Source: Laguncularia racemosa (Eukaryota > Streptophyta > Magnoliopsida > Myrtales > Combretaceae). From it: 64,000 nucleotides of DNA. The stretch lies in assembly GCA_037954665.1 (NCBI GenBank), contig JBBMOL010000009.1:1488001-1552000 (forward strand), read 5' to 3'. The notes beneath the pieces are model-generated. The model did no database searches. It saw nothing but the letters and a program-made list of their open reading frames with translations, and was not told the DNA's origin. Positions 55,122-64,000 of this stretch are shown one piece after another; the first letter of the stretch is position 1, and each line of letters starts with the position of its first letter. A program made the position numbers and the translations under genes.

Positions 55122-58100
55122 TCTCCTCGGGCTTCTAGAAGATTTGCCCTCAAATCTGATAGGTCTTCATGCATGTCGTCTGATAAGTATGGTGATCAAT
55201 CTGCAACATTAAAGGTCGTTGATACTCCATACTCTCTTGGTAATTCTATCTGATAGGCATTGTTGTTAATGTGCTTTAAAACCCTGAATGGTCCATCTGA
55301 TCTAGGAGACAACTTCTGTGACTTTTTATGTGAAAACCTATCCCTGCTAAGATTAATCCAAACTAAGTCACCTAGATTATAAAGATGGGTTCTTATATGT
55401 TTGTTTCCCTGGATTCTCTGCTGTTCCTGGGTCTTCTGAAGGCGTTCAGTTGTTCTATCATGAATGTGCTGAATTTGCTTGGCTCAATCAACTCCACTAA
55501 GACTCTCTTCCTTTGTTGCTAGTCCTGCTATAAAATCCAATGGAATAGAAGGATTATAGTCATAAACAACTTCAAAGGGAGACTTACTGGTTGAACTATG
55601 AGTAGACCTATTGTAAGCGAACTTAACAATAGGAACACACAAGTCCCAATCAGTAAGATTCTTGCCAACTGTTGCTCTGAGTAGATTCCCAAGCGTACGA
55701 TTGACAACTTCTATTTGTCCATCTGTCTGTGGATGACAAGAGGTATTGTACATAGGCTTAGTACCTACTCTTTTCCATAATGTCTTCCAAAATAAACTAA
55801 GAAACTTAATGTCTCTGTCTAACACTATGCTATGTGGGACTCCATGTAATTTGACAATTTCCTACATAAAAATGTTAGCAATAAAAAGGGCATCATATGT
55901 TTTGTGACAAGGCACAAAATGTGACATTTTACTGAACCTGTCAACAACCACCATAATAGAGTCTTTTCCAATTTGTGTTCTAGGTAACTCCAACACAAAA
56001 TCCATACTATTATCAGTCCAGGGTTTATCTGGTATAGGCAAAGGCATGTACTCATCTTGTATACCTTTTTTCCCTTTAGCTCTCTTACAAATACCACACC
56101 TTTCTAATACCCTATGGACATCCTTTATCATACCCTTCCAATAGAAATTCTCTCTCAATATGACTAGGGTTCTCTTCTAACCAAAGTGTCCAGACAATCC
56201 ACCTACATGTGCTTCCCTCACCAATAACTCCTTCACAAATCCAGAAGGAATATATAGTTTTCTTGATTTATACAGAAACCCTTCAATTACGTAATAACCA
56301 TCATGCATCTTACCCCCATAACACCTCTCCATAACAGTTTTAAATTCCTCATCGCATATATATTGTTCTTCCAATAATTCAAAACCTAGCAGTTTTGACT
56401 GAAGAGAAGTGATAAGTACATACCGTCATGATAAAGCGTCAGCAACAATATTCTGATTACCTTTCTTGTGCTCACATAAGCAAAACCCTCCAAAAACTCT
56501 ACCCACTTAGCTTAGCGTTTAGACAAATTCTGCTGTCCCATGAAATGTTTCAAAGATTCATGATCTGTATAAATAATAAACTCTTTCGGAAGGAGATAAT
56601 GCTACCACGTCATTAGAGCCCTCACTAAGGAATAAAATTCCTTATCATATATAGAATAGTTTAAAGCTGCACCACTCAACTTCTCACTAAAATATGCTAT
56701 GGGTCTCTTTTCTTGCATTAGTACAGCACCAATTCCTACCCTAGAAGCATAACATTCTAACTCAAAAACTTTGTCAAAATTAGGTAAAGCCAATAATGGA
56801 GCACAAGTGAGTTTTTCTTTTACCTCTTCAAAACTCCTCTAGGCCATTTCACTCCAGATGAAAGGTACATTCTTTTTAGTCAGTTGGATTGACAATACTA
56901 CTGAAATTATGGACAAAGAGTCTATAAAAAGATTCAAGTCCATGAAAACTTCTTACCTCAATAACTGAGGTAGGTGTTGGCCATTCCCTGATTACCCTCA
57001 CTTTCTCCTCATCCACCCTAACACCTGAACCAGATACAACAAAACCTAAAAATTTTACCTCAGTTTAGTAAAAAGAACACTTCTAGAGATTTGCAAATAG
57101 TTGTTGTGCCCTCAATACTGAGAATACTGCCCGAAGATGCTCCACATGTTGTTCTAGGTTTTTGCTGTAGATCAGAATATCATCAAAATAAACAACAATA
57201 AATTTTCCTATAAATTCTTTCTGTACATGATTCATCAGCCTCATAAATGTACTAGGAGCATTACTTAAACTAAAGGGCATAACCAACCATTCATATAGTC
57301 CATGACGTGTTTTGAAAGCGGTTTTCCATTTGTCCCCCTCTCTCATCCGAATTTGGTGATATCCGCTTTTAAGATCTACTTTGGAGAAAACCTATGAATC
57401 ATGCAGCTCATCTAACATATCATCAAGTCTAGGAATAGGATACCTGTATTTGATGGTGATTTTGTTGATGACTTTGCTATCAATACACATTCTCCAAGTA
57501 CCATCCTTCTTAGAAACAAGAAGGGCGGGAACAGCACATGGGCTGAGACTCTCTCTGACAAACCCCCGCTCAACTAACTCATCCACCTGGCGCTTCAATT
57601 CCCTAGCCTCCTCGGGATTCATGCGATATGCAGGTCAGTTCGATAATACTGAACCGGGCATAAGATCAATAGCATGCTCTATCCCTCTCAAAGGTGGTAA
57701 CCCTACTGGCAAATCATCATGAAAAATGTCAGTATACTCATTCAATACTTAAGAAACTGCTGAAGGTAGAGACTATGGTTTCTGCACCCCTAGTGCACAT
57801 CTCAGCTAAAGTAAGTATACTGGAGACTCTTCTGTAACTAGCCTCTTCATTTCACCTTGTCCCATCAATAATACCTTCTTTTCCTCAAAATCATTACACT
57901 GTACTGAAGCCTTTTTAACCTCTAATGGCCTACTGATCTGTTGCTGAACACATAAGTATTCCTGAAGCCATCATGCAAGACCCTCCTGTCATATAACCAA
58001 GTCCTGCCAAGCAATATATAAGATTCACACATAGGCAAGATATCACACTAAATCTCATCACAATATTTATCCCCTACACTGAATGGTACCCTAGCTCTTT

Positions 58101-58362
58101 AGGTCACATGCAAACTCCCCTAATCACTAAGCCAATGCAATTTATATGGTTTAGGATGTGGAGTGGTGGTAAGTCTTAGCTTCGATACTAACAATGCGGC
58201 TACTACATTGGTACAACTACCACCATCAACTATAAGGACACACAAATTTTCTTGTACCCTACAAGAAGTATGGAACAAGTTTTCCCTTTGTTCTTCATCC
58301 TTAGTAGCAAAAGTAGTCAATGTTCGGCGCAACACATTAGCATATTGAAACATCTCACTAGA
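55122..58362 (-). pseudogene. Element D PR-RT-RNase H-integrase polyprotein, broken
   Basis: Protease 58358-58120: MSSEMFQYANVLRRTLTTFA, then ENLFHTSCRVQENLCVLIV and D-G-G-S-C-T-N-V; SYILLGRTW near 58010. RT 57640-57000: ELKRQVDELVERGFVRESLS, KYRYPIPRLDDMLDELHDS, YEWLVMPFSLSNAPSTFMR, catalytic YFDD (VVYFDDILIYSKN) near 57190. RNase H 56800-56430, frameshifted (FELECYASRVGIGAVLM, NQNIVADALS). Integrase 56374-55400: LLVREAHVGGLSGHFG, CGICKRAKGKK, MDFVLELPRTQIGKDSI, LDRDIKFLSLFWKTLW, CHPQTDGQIEVVNRT, C-terminal LSPRSDGPFRVLKHINNNAY and GVSTTFNVAD. The tail DLRANLLEARGDDRNQTLRG is followed by PITRARAKG inside the LTR. No chromodomain. The layout recalls CRM-clade elements, unproven. Confidence 0.9.
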
Positions 58363-58455
58363 TATTTCTTCAGGTGACTTGCTAGGAGGAAACAAAGTCT
58401 CTACTGCATTTGATCTACTAGATTTGAGGAAAAATCTTTTTGAGGCCCGACGAGA
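58360..58455 (+). pseudogene. Tail and polypurine tract of an E-family copy
   Basis: Nearly identical to 62704-62799 (SGDLLGGNKVSTAFDLLDLR tail, GCCCGACGAGA tract). It is joined head-on to minus-strand element D at 58360-58362. The frame runs on into the LTR to a TAG at 58607-58609, where the 3' copy has CAG. Confidence 0.85.
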
Positions 58456-60464
58456 TGATAGGAATAAAAATCCGACAAGACCTATCATTAGGGCAAGAAC
58501 CAAAGGAATTCAAATCTTGGTGTTGAGGGCCCATTTTGAGCAGATCGACCACGGAATTATTTATATATTAACCTCTTTTCTATTATTCTTGTATTGTGTT
58601 TTCCAATAGGCACACTTATCATATTCTATAGGGCAATGGACAAACTCCCTCAGACTCAGCTTGTGGGTTATCCATGGACCGACCTGAACCGGCGATGAGC
58701 TGAGCCGATGGATCCTATAGAAGACCGGCATCATGAAGACCATTTATTTTATATATTTCTTCTTTTATTGAACTATTTGTTGTATTTTGGTTTTGGGACA
58801 CTTTTATTTCTTTGTAACTTTCATTTAGGGTTAGCCACCTTAAAAGTGGCAAACTTGTAATTTTGAGCACTTTTTAACCCTAAGAGTAGCAAGTATAAAT
58901 ACTTGCTTAAGAGAGGGTTCGAGGAGGCTAATTTTGCAGAACAAACACTTCACATTTCGTGAGAGGGCTTAGGGTTTCCTAATTCCAAAATTCTCTTATC
59001 AATTTCAATCCCAAGAAGTTGAAATTGTGGCGAGTGCAACAAGGAGAAATAGTGAGTAATATTAATTCATCTTTGTTGTTGTTCATTTCTTCTCTAGTGA
59101 GTCATATCTAGGGTTGATTTGAATCTTTCTTGGACTTATTAGTGAATGTAATTCGTGGATAATCATCTTGTAAAGGTTGATTGTTCATTAAGATTGAATG
59201 TTTCTTAGTGATTGGCATGAATTGGCATTATTGGAAGGATTTGAGCTCACGGTTTTGTGCTTGTCTTTATTGCTTCCTTTTGATCTAATTTTACGTGAAC
59301 TTCATGTTCTCTTGTGGCTATTTGGTTAATATTATCATTAGAGATTACAATTGAATCATTTGAACAACAATTTCCATCAAAATCTACAAGGTGTGCACAT
59401 GAAATTGCCCTCAAGTGAATCGGTTTGTGTTTTGTGAATTGAGGTGTTTTCCTTGATTCTTTTGATTGTGCTTAAGCTTGGAATAGGCACATCATCATGA
59501 TTTCTTTTCTTCTCTAGTGTGTCATATCTAGGGTTGAATTGAGATAGTTCTTGGTCAGAATTACTTGTTGTTATTCACGAATTCTTATGCTTATTTGAAG
59601 GAATTATCAAATTGAACCGATTCATCTTTGAGGATTTCCTTGATAACGTGTTCTTCATTGTTGAGAAAAGGGATTGTTTTGTTAAGGTTTTCTTTTTTCA
59701 AATTGAGGATTCATTTGCGTGGATTACATGAAATTAGAGTGTTGTTAGAAGGCATTTTCATTGTGGTATTCTAATTATATCATTGGTTGTTTGAATTTCA
59801 TCATTTCATCATTAGGTTTCAATTGAAAAGAGCCATTTTTTGATCCGATTTTTCCTTGACTTGAGATAGTTTTTCTTAAGTCTTCTGGATGTGCTTCTAA
59901 GTGGTTTTAGGCACATCATCTTTTTTGATACCAAGGGCTTAGGGTTTCCTAATTTCAAAATTCTCTTATCAATTTCAATCCCAAGAAGTTGGAATTGTGG
60001 CGAGTGTAACAAGGAGAAATCTTGAGTAATATCGATCCATCTTTGTTGTTGTTCATTTCTTCTCTAGTGAGTCATATCTAGGGTTGATTTGAATCTTTCT
60101 TGGACTTATTAGTGATTGTAATTCGTGGATAATCATCTTGTAAAGGTTGATTGTTCATTGAGATTGAATGCTTCTTAGCGATTGGTGTGAATTGGCATTA
60201 TTGGAAGGATTTGAGATCACGGTTTTGTGCTTGTCTTTATTGCTTCCTTTTGATCTGATTTTACGTGAACTTCATGTTCTCTTGTGGCTATTTGGTTAAT
60301 ATTATCATTAGAGATTACAATTGAATCATTTGAACAACAATTTCCATCAAAATCTACAAGGTGTGCACGTGAAATTGCCCTCAAGTGAACTGGTTTGTGT
60401 TTTGTGAATTGAGGTGTTTTCCTTGATTCTTTTGATTGTGCTTAAGCTTGGAATAGGCACATCA
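58456..60464 (+). repeat. Element E 5' LTR region, enlarged by a 970-bp internal duplication
   Basis: 58456-59494 is a complete LTR (TGATAGGAATA...GGCACATCA, 1,039 bp), nearly identical to 62800-63829. Then 59495-59933 is a diverged U5-like segment ending GGCACATCA and a degenerate PBS (TTTTTTGATACC). Then 59934-60464 repeats 58964-59494 at a constant 970-bp offset. A real PBS follows. The region is thus LTR + U5-like + U5. Confidence 0.85.
58889..58906 (+). promoter_or_regulatory. TATA box inside an inverted repeat, E 5' LTR
   Basis: GCAAGTATAAATACTTGC, perfect arms. Confidence 0.68.
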
Positions 60465-60470
60465 TCTTTT

Positions 60471-60482
60471 TGGTATCAGAGC
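60471..60482 (+). other. Element E primer-binding site (initiator tRNA-Met)
   Basis: TGGTATCAGAGC six bases after the end of the last U5 copy. Confidence 0.87.
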
Positions 60483-61822
60483 ACAAGTTGAGAGAAAGGA
60501 TTAAGTGTTGGTTAATTTCGTGATTAGGGTTCTTCATATTTGAACCGAAATTGTGTGCTGCGGATTTGAGTTGCAAAATTGTCTTGATTGAGAATCTAAT
60601 TTGTTGCTTGTTGAAGTTGGATTGGAGGGATTGTTGTAGCTTCTTGAGACTAATTATTTTCGTGGAAAGGAAGAAGAATAGAAGTGTTGTTAATTCAACA
60701 TTTTGTGAAATTAAAAAAAAAAATTGCCTTTTCTTGCCGTGACTAGCTTGTTGCGTGGAGGAGGTTGTGAAGCTTGTTGTTGTGTGAATCTTTGTGCAAT
60801 TCGGAGTTGGAGCATTTGCAATTTCCAGATTTGAAGTGTGTGGGAGGATAAGCATTCATTTGAAATTCAAATACCTTCTTTAAGTTTGAAAGCAATTCAT
60901 TGAGTAGCATTGAATAAGTGTTATTTGAATTTGAATTGTTTTTTACCATTTGTGGAGAAGGTTGCATTTAGTGGAGTGATTTCAAATTTGAATTTTGTTG
61001 CTGCCACTGCTTTGGTTTATGGTGGGAATTTGTGGAAGTTGTGTGGAGTAAGGTGCTGCACATTGAGGCTAAAGTGTGAGAGTGTATTACAAGGTTAACA
61101 AACCATGAAGGGGAAGAGTGGTGTTTCAATTGTGAAGTAAAATTGTGTAGTGTGTGCATTTTTGGACATTGCAGGAATCATAATTATTATTTTCATATTT
61201 GAAATCAGAATTGAAAGTGTACATTAAGAGGTCAATTTGAAATCTCAAATACACATTAAGTCATAACTAATTGTGTATCATTTGAATTTGAAAAGCCTCT
61301 TACCATTTGTGGAGTTGTGCACTTATTAAACAAGCTGCCTTATCTTGTGTTGAAGTTGCGGTTTTGGTTGTATTTTGTGGAAGTGAATTATGCCATGGCT
61401 AGAGGAGTGTAGTTAGAGTTAAATTCTTGTTAATTTAGTAGAGGTTGTGTACATTTGACATTGGTTATTGTATGTGTTGTCAAGGACTTTGTTAGTAGTG
61501 GCATAAAGCATCTTGAACCGTGAGCATAAGGGGACTTTTGTGGCGGTGGATGGTGTGTTGTGTGAGTATTTTCCTTGCTGCCCATTGTGTATTTAAGTGG
61601 TGAGAAATCAAGGCAAGAATAAGGAAAGTGAGTAGTAGAATTTAAAATTCAAACAAGTCATTAAAGTGTGAAAGTAATTAAAGTAGTTACTTAAACACTT
61701 GTAGTTGAATTTAATTCTATTTACTTGAAAGTAGTTGAGTGTACTTCACTTGTAGCTTGGTTGTGTGCTTAAACCGTGGAAGTGTGAAGATAATTATTGT
61801 GTTGTTGGGTTTGAACACAATC
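60483..61822 (+). other. Element E leader, no gag
   Basis: GT- and TTGAA-rich sequence without coding similarity on the plus strand. Open minus-strand frames at 60442-60967 and 60968-61159 have no recognised domain. It holds two diverged repeats of the phrase TTTGAATTTGAA...TACCATTTGTGGA (60930-60960 and 61290-61315). This is where gag should be. Confidence 0.6.
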
Positions 61823-63031
61823 ATGTCTAGTGAAATGTTTCATTATGCCAATGTATTGCGCCGGACATTGACTACATTTACTACTAAGGATGACGAACAA
61901 AGGGAAAACTTGTTCCATACTTCTTGTAAGGTACAAGGAAATTTATGTGTCCTTATAGTTGATGGTGGTAGTTGTACCAATGTGGTAGCAGCATCGATGG
62001 TATCGAAACTAAAACTTGCTATTACTCCACATCCTGAATCGTATACATTGCATTGGCTTAATGATCAGGGGCATTTGCATGTAACCCAAAGAGCTAGGGT
62101 ACCATTCAGTGTAGGGGATAAATACTTTGATGAGATTGAGTGTAATATTGTGCCTATGTGTACATCCCATATATTGCTTGGCAGGCCTTGGTTATATGAC
62201 AGGAGGGTTTTACATGATGGCTTCAGGAATACTTATGTATTCCAGAAGGAAGGAAAACAAATTATTTTGAATCCGATGTCGCCTTCAGAGGTTCAAAGGG
62301 TTCAGCAACAAATCAGTAGACCATCAGTGGGCCATGAGCAGTCGAACAAACCTTTAGAGCACAAAATTTTTCAGACACAGATATGCCAACCTTCAGAGGA
62401 TCCTGATGATCATAGTCAGACGAGCAGACCAACAGAGAGCCAGACTGTTCAGAGACAGTTATGTTCACCTTCAGAGGTTTTAGAGGGTAATGAGTGGTTG
62501 GGCCAACCATTAGAAGACCATGAGGATCAGCAACATACAGATGAGTTAGAAAAAGAGGAAACAGTTTCAGTGGAACAGGTTGATACAGGGGTAACTTTAG
62601 TGGATAATGGGTCATTATTTGTGTTGCAGAAGAGATACATCCTGGAAATGGAGGAGAGAAGACAATCACCACCTGTAGTATTTCATATATTGGGATTCTG
62701 CAGAGATATTTCTTCAGGTGACTTGCTAGGAGGAAACAAAGTCTCTACTGCATTTGATCTACTAGATTTGAGGAAAAATCTTTTTGAGGCCCGACGAGAT
62801 GATAGGAATAAAAATCCGACAAGACCTATCATTAGGGCAAGAACCAAAGGAATTCAAATCTTGGTGTTGAGGGCCCATTTTGAGCAGATCGACCACGGAA
62901 TTATTTATATATTAACCTCTTTTCTATTATTCTTGTATTGTGTTTTCCAACAGGCACACTTATCATATTCTATAGGGCAATGGACAAACTCCCACAGACT
63001 CAGCTTGTGGGTTATCCATGGACCGACCTGA
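61823..63031 (+). CDS. Element E retropepsin-like ORF with repeat linker and LTR-encoded tail
   Basis: 402 codons from ATG 61823 (MSSEMFHYANVLRRTL) to TGA at 63029-63031, uninterrupted. I chose this ATG because D starts the same way; an in-frame ATG lies 28 codons upstream. Retropepsin-like domain, residues about 28-140: ENLFHTSCKVQGNLCVLIV, active-site-like D47-G-G-S-C-T-N-V, KYFDEIECNIV, flap/core HILLGRPW (117-123). Residues about 150-250 are Gln/Ser/Pro/Glu-rich degenerate repeats (QICQPSEDPDDHSQTSRP, QLCSPSEVLEGNEWLGQPLE). Then EMEERRQSPPVVFHILGFC and the tail DLRKNLFEARRDDRN. From about residue 326 the protein is encoded in the 3' LTR (RPIIRARTKG). RT, RNase H and integrase, normally after the protease, are missing. 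Function beyond possible proteolysis is unknown; it may not be translated. Confidence 0.7.
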   Translation: MSSEMFHYANVLRRTLTTFTTKDDEQRENLFHTSCKVQGNLCVLIVDGGSCTNVVAASMVSKLKLAITPHPESYTLHWLNDQGHLHVTQRARVPFSVGDKYFDEIECNIVPMCTSHILLGRPWLYDRRVLHDGFRNTYVFQKEGKQIILNPMSPSEVQRVQQQISRPSVGHEQSNKPLEHKIFQTQICQPSEDPDDHSQTSRPTESQTVQRQLCSPSEVLEGNEWLGQPLEDHEDQQHTDELEKEETVSVEQVDTGVTLVDNGSLFVLQKRYILEMEERRQSPPVVFHILGFCRDISSGDLLGGNKVSTAFDLLDLRKNLFEARRDDRNKNPTRPIIRARTKGIQILVLRAHFEQIDHGIIYILTSFLLFLYCVFQQAHLSYSIGQWTNSHRLSLWVIHGPT

Positions 63032-63829
63032 ACCGGCGATGAGCTGAGCCGATGGATCCTATAGAAGACCGGCATCATGAAGACCATTTATTTTATATAT
63101 TTCTTCTTTTATTGAACTATTTTTGTTTTGGGACACTTTTATTTCTTTATGACTTTCATTTAGGGTTAGCCACCTTAAAAGTGGCAAACTTGTAATTTTA
63201 AGCACTTTTTAACCCTAAGAGTAGCAAGTATAAATACTTGCTTAAGAGAGGGTTTGAGGAGGCTAATTTTGCAGAACAAACACTTCACATTTCGTGAGAG
63301 GGCTTAGGGTTTCCTAATTCCAAAATTCTCTTATCAGTTTCAATCCCAAGAAGTTGGAATTGTGGCGAGTGCAACAAGGAGAAATTGTGAGTAATATCGA
63401 TTCATCTTTGTTGTTGTTCATTTCTTCTCTAGTGAGTCATATCTAGGGTTGATTTGAATCTTTCTTGGACTTATTAGTGATTGTAATTCGTGGATAATCA
63501 TCTTGTAAAGGTTGATTGTTCATTGAGATTGAATGCTTCTTAGCGATTGGCGTGAATTGGCATTATTGGAAGGATTTGAGATCACGGTTTTGTGCTTGTC
63601 TTTATTGCTTCCTTTTGATCTGATTTTACGTGAACTTCATGTTCTCTTGTGGCTATTTGGTTAATATTATCATTAGAGATTACAATTGAATCATTTGAAC
63701 AACAATTTCCATCAAAATCTACAAGGTGTGCACGTGAAATTACCCTCAAGTGAACCGGTTTGTGTTTTGTGAATTAAGGTGTTTTCCTTGATTCTTTTGA
63801 TTGTGCCTAAGCTTGAAATAGGCACATCA
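62800..63829 (+). repeat. Element E 3' LTR
   Basis: TGATAGGAATA...GGCACATCA, 1,030 bp, preceded by GCCCGACGAGA. Differs from 58456-59494 by only a few substitutions and one short indel near 63120, so the E insertion is recent. The first 232 bp remain open as the C-terminus of the ORF. Confidence 0.92.
63224..63241 (+). promoter_or_regulatory. TATA box inside an inverted repeat, E 3' LTR
   Basis: GCAAGTATAAATACTTGC, identical to 58889-58906. Confidence 0.68.
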
Positions 63830-63942
63830 GTAAATGAATAATTCCAGGGTCGATTTGCTTAAAATGGGCCCTCACCGCCAAGATTCGAAATCCTTTGATT
63901 CTTGCCCTAATGATAGGTCTTGTCAGATTTTGATTCCTATCA
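63830..63942 (-). repeat. LTR start fragment, minus orientation, interrupted by element E
   Basis: On the minus strand it begins TGATAGGAATCAAAATC at 63942 and matches the first 113 bp of J and D LTRs. It stops where the element E 3' LTR ends. Confidence 0.85.
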
Positions 63943-64000
63943 TGATTACTACTCAAAATACACAAGAAAATAACTGTGATCCCCCTTCGACAACAAACAC
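63943..64000 (-). repeat. Internal fragment of another same-family LTR, minus orientation
   Basis: GATTACTACTCAAAATACAC and following bases match 54307-54362 inside the element D LTR. It is the flank into which the LTR at 63830-63942 was inserted. Continues beyond the window. Confidence 0.8.

Larger units (their letters stand above)
54102..58362 (-). mobile_element. Element D: gypsy element with full pol, gag and 5' LTR missing
   Basis: Minus orientation: 3' LTR 54102-55121, polypurine tract and tail, integrase, RNase H, RT, protease. It ends at 58360-58362, just upstream of the protease ATG, in a head-on junction with plus-strand element E sequence (3-bp overlap AGA). It sits next to truncated Copia gag. 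No TSD was found, consistent with rearrangement after insertion. Confidence 0.85.

Noticed and set aside
60442..61159. Minus-strand open frames of 137, 74 and 63 codons
   Set aside because: Antisense to the element E leader; low-complexity Asn/Ser/His-rich translations without similarity and not preserved in element F.

Overview
This window is a gene-poor, AT-rich stretch of plant nuclear DNA, almost certainly from a eudicot, built nearly entirely from nested and decayed LTR retrotransposons. The evidence is plant-type Athila, Tat and other Ty3/gypsy proteins, primer-binding sites complementary to plant tRNA-Asp and initiator tRNA-Met, a Copia UBN2-type gag, and long LTRs with TG...CA ends and 5-bp target-site duplications (TSDs). 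I found no host protein gene, rRNA, tRNA or CRISPR array. Element letters below are my own labels.

Layout. (1) 1-14260: an old plus-strand Athila remnant (H) is interrupted by a minus-strand gypsy element C (919-11628, TSD AAGAT). C is itself interrupted by a minus-strand Athila-like element A (1450-8523, TSD TTTGC), giving a three-level nest with exact boundaries. (2) 14585-18645: element F, a plus-strand gypsy derivative with two LTRs, an initiator-Met PBS and a decayed protease-like ORF. (3) 18650-21562: a broken coiled-coil ORF, then a roughly 2-kb LTR in minus orientation. (4) 21563-34558: a heavily mutated minus-strand Tat/Retand-type element. Its gag is split by element B (26296-33471, TSD TTTAC), a plus-strand sibling of A. 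(5) 35438-36844: a probable non-autonomous hAT-like DNA transposon with an 8-bp TSD. (6) 38055-41225: element I, another protease-only gypsy derivative. (7) 43158-44195: a solo LTR (J, TSD CAATC). (8) 44196-49258: mostly unrecognised. (9) 49259-52437: the 3' part of gypsy element K (RT, RNase H, integrase, 3' LTR). (10) 52438-54101: a Copia 5' LTR plus start of gag. (11) 54102-58362: minus-strand gypsy element D with complete but broken PR-RT-RH-INT. D is joined head-on to a plus-strand LTR complex E (58360-63829) that has the longest open frame of its family, 402 codons. (12) 63830-64000: two further nested LTR pieces.

How the parts relate. Two non-autonomous lineages dominate. The Athila-like lineage (A, B, probably H) keeps gag plus protease and has no reverse transcriptase or integrase. 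A and B keep the same 756-codon frame length with no net indel. The gypsy lineage (C, E, F, I) keeps a retropepsin-like ORF and a conserved C-terminal tail that reads through the polypurine tract into the 3' LTR, but lacks RT and integrase; E, F and I also lack gag. D and K are related full-pol relatives that could represent the kind of element supplying enzymes in trans, although both copies here are dead. Nonsense differences between A and B are all CAR versus TAR, as expected from decay of methylated cytosines in silenced heterochromatin.

I found no evidence for a new defence system or cellular pathway. The most interesting material is retroelement biology: protease-only derivatives, LTRs that have captured U5-PBS sequence, and TATA boxes inside perfect inverted repeats. 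All comparisons were made by eye; divergence figures and clade assignments need alignment.
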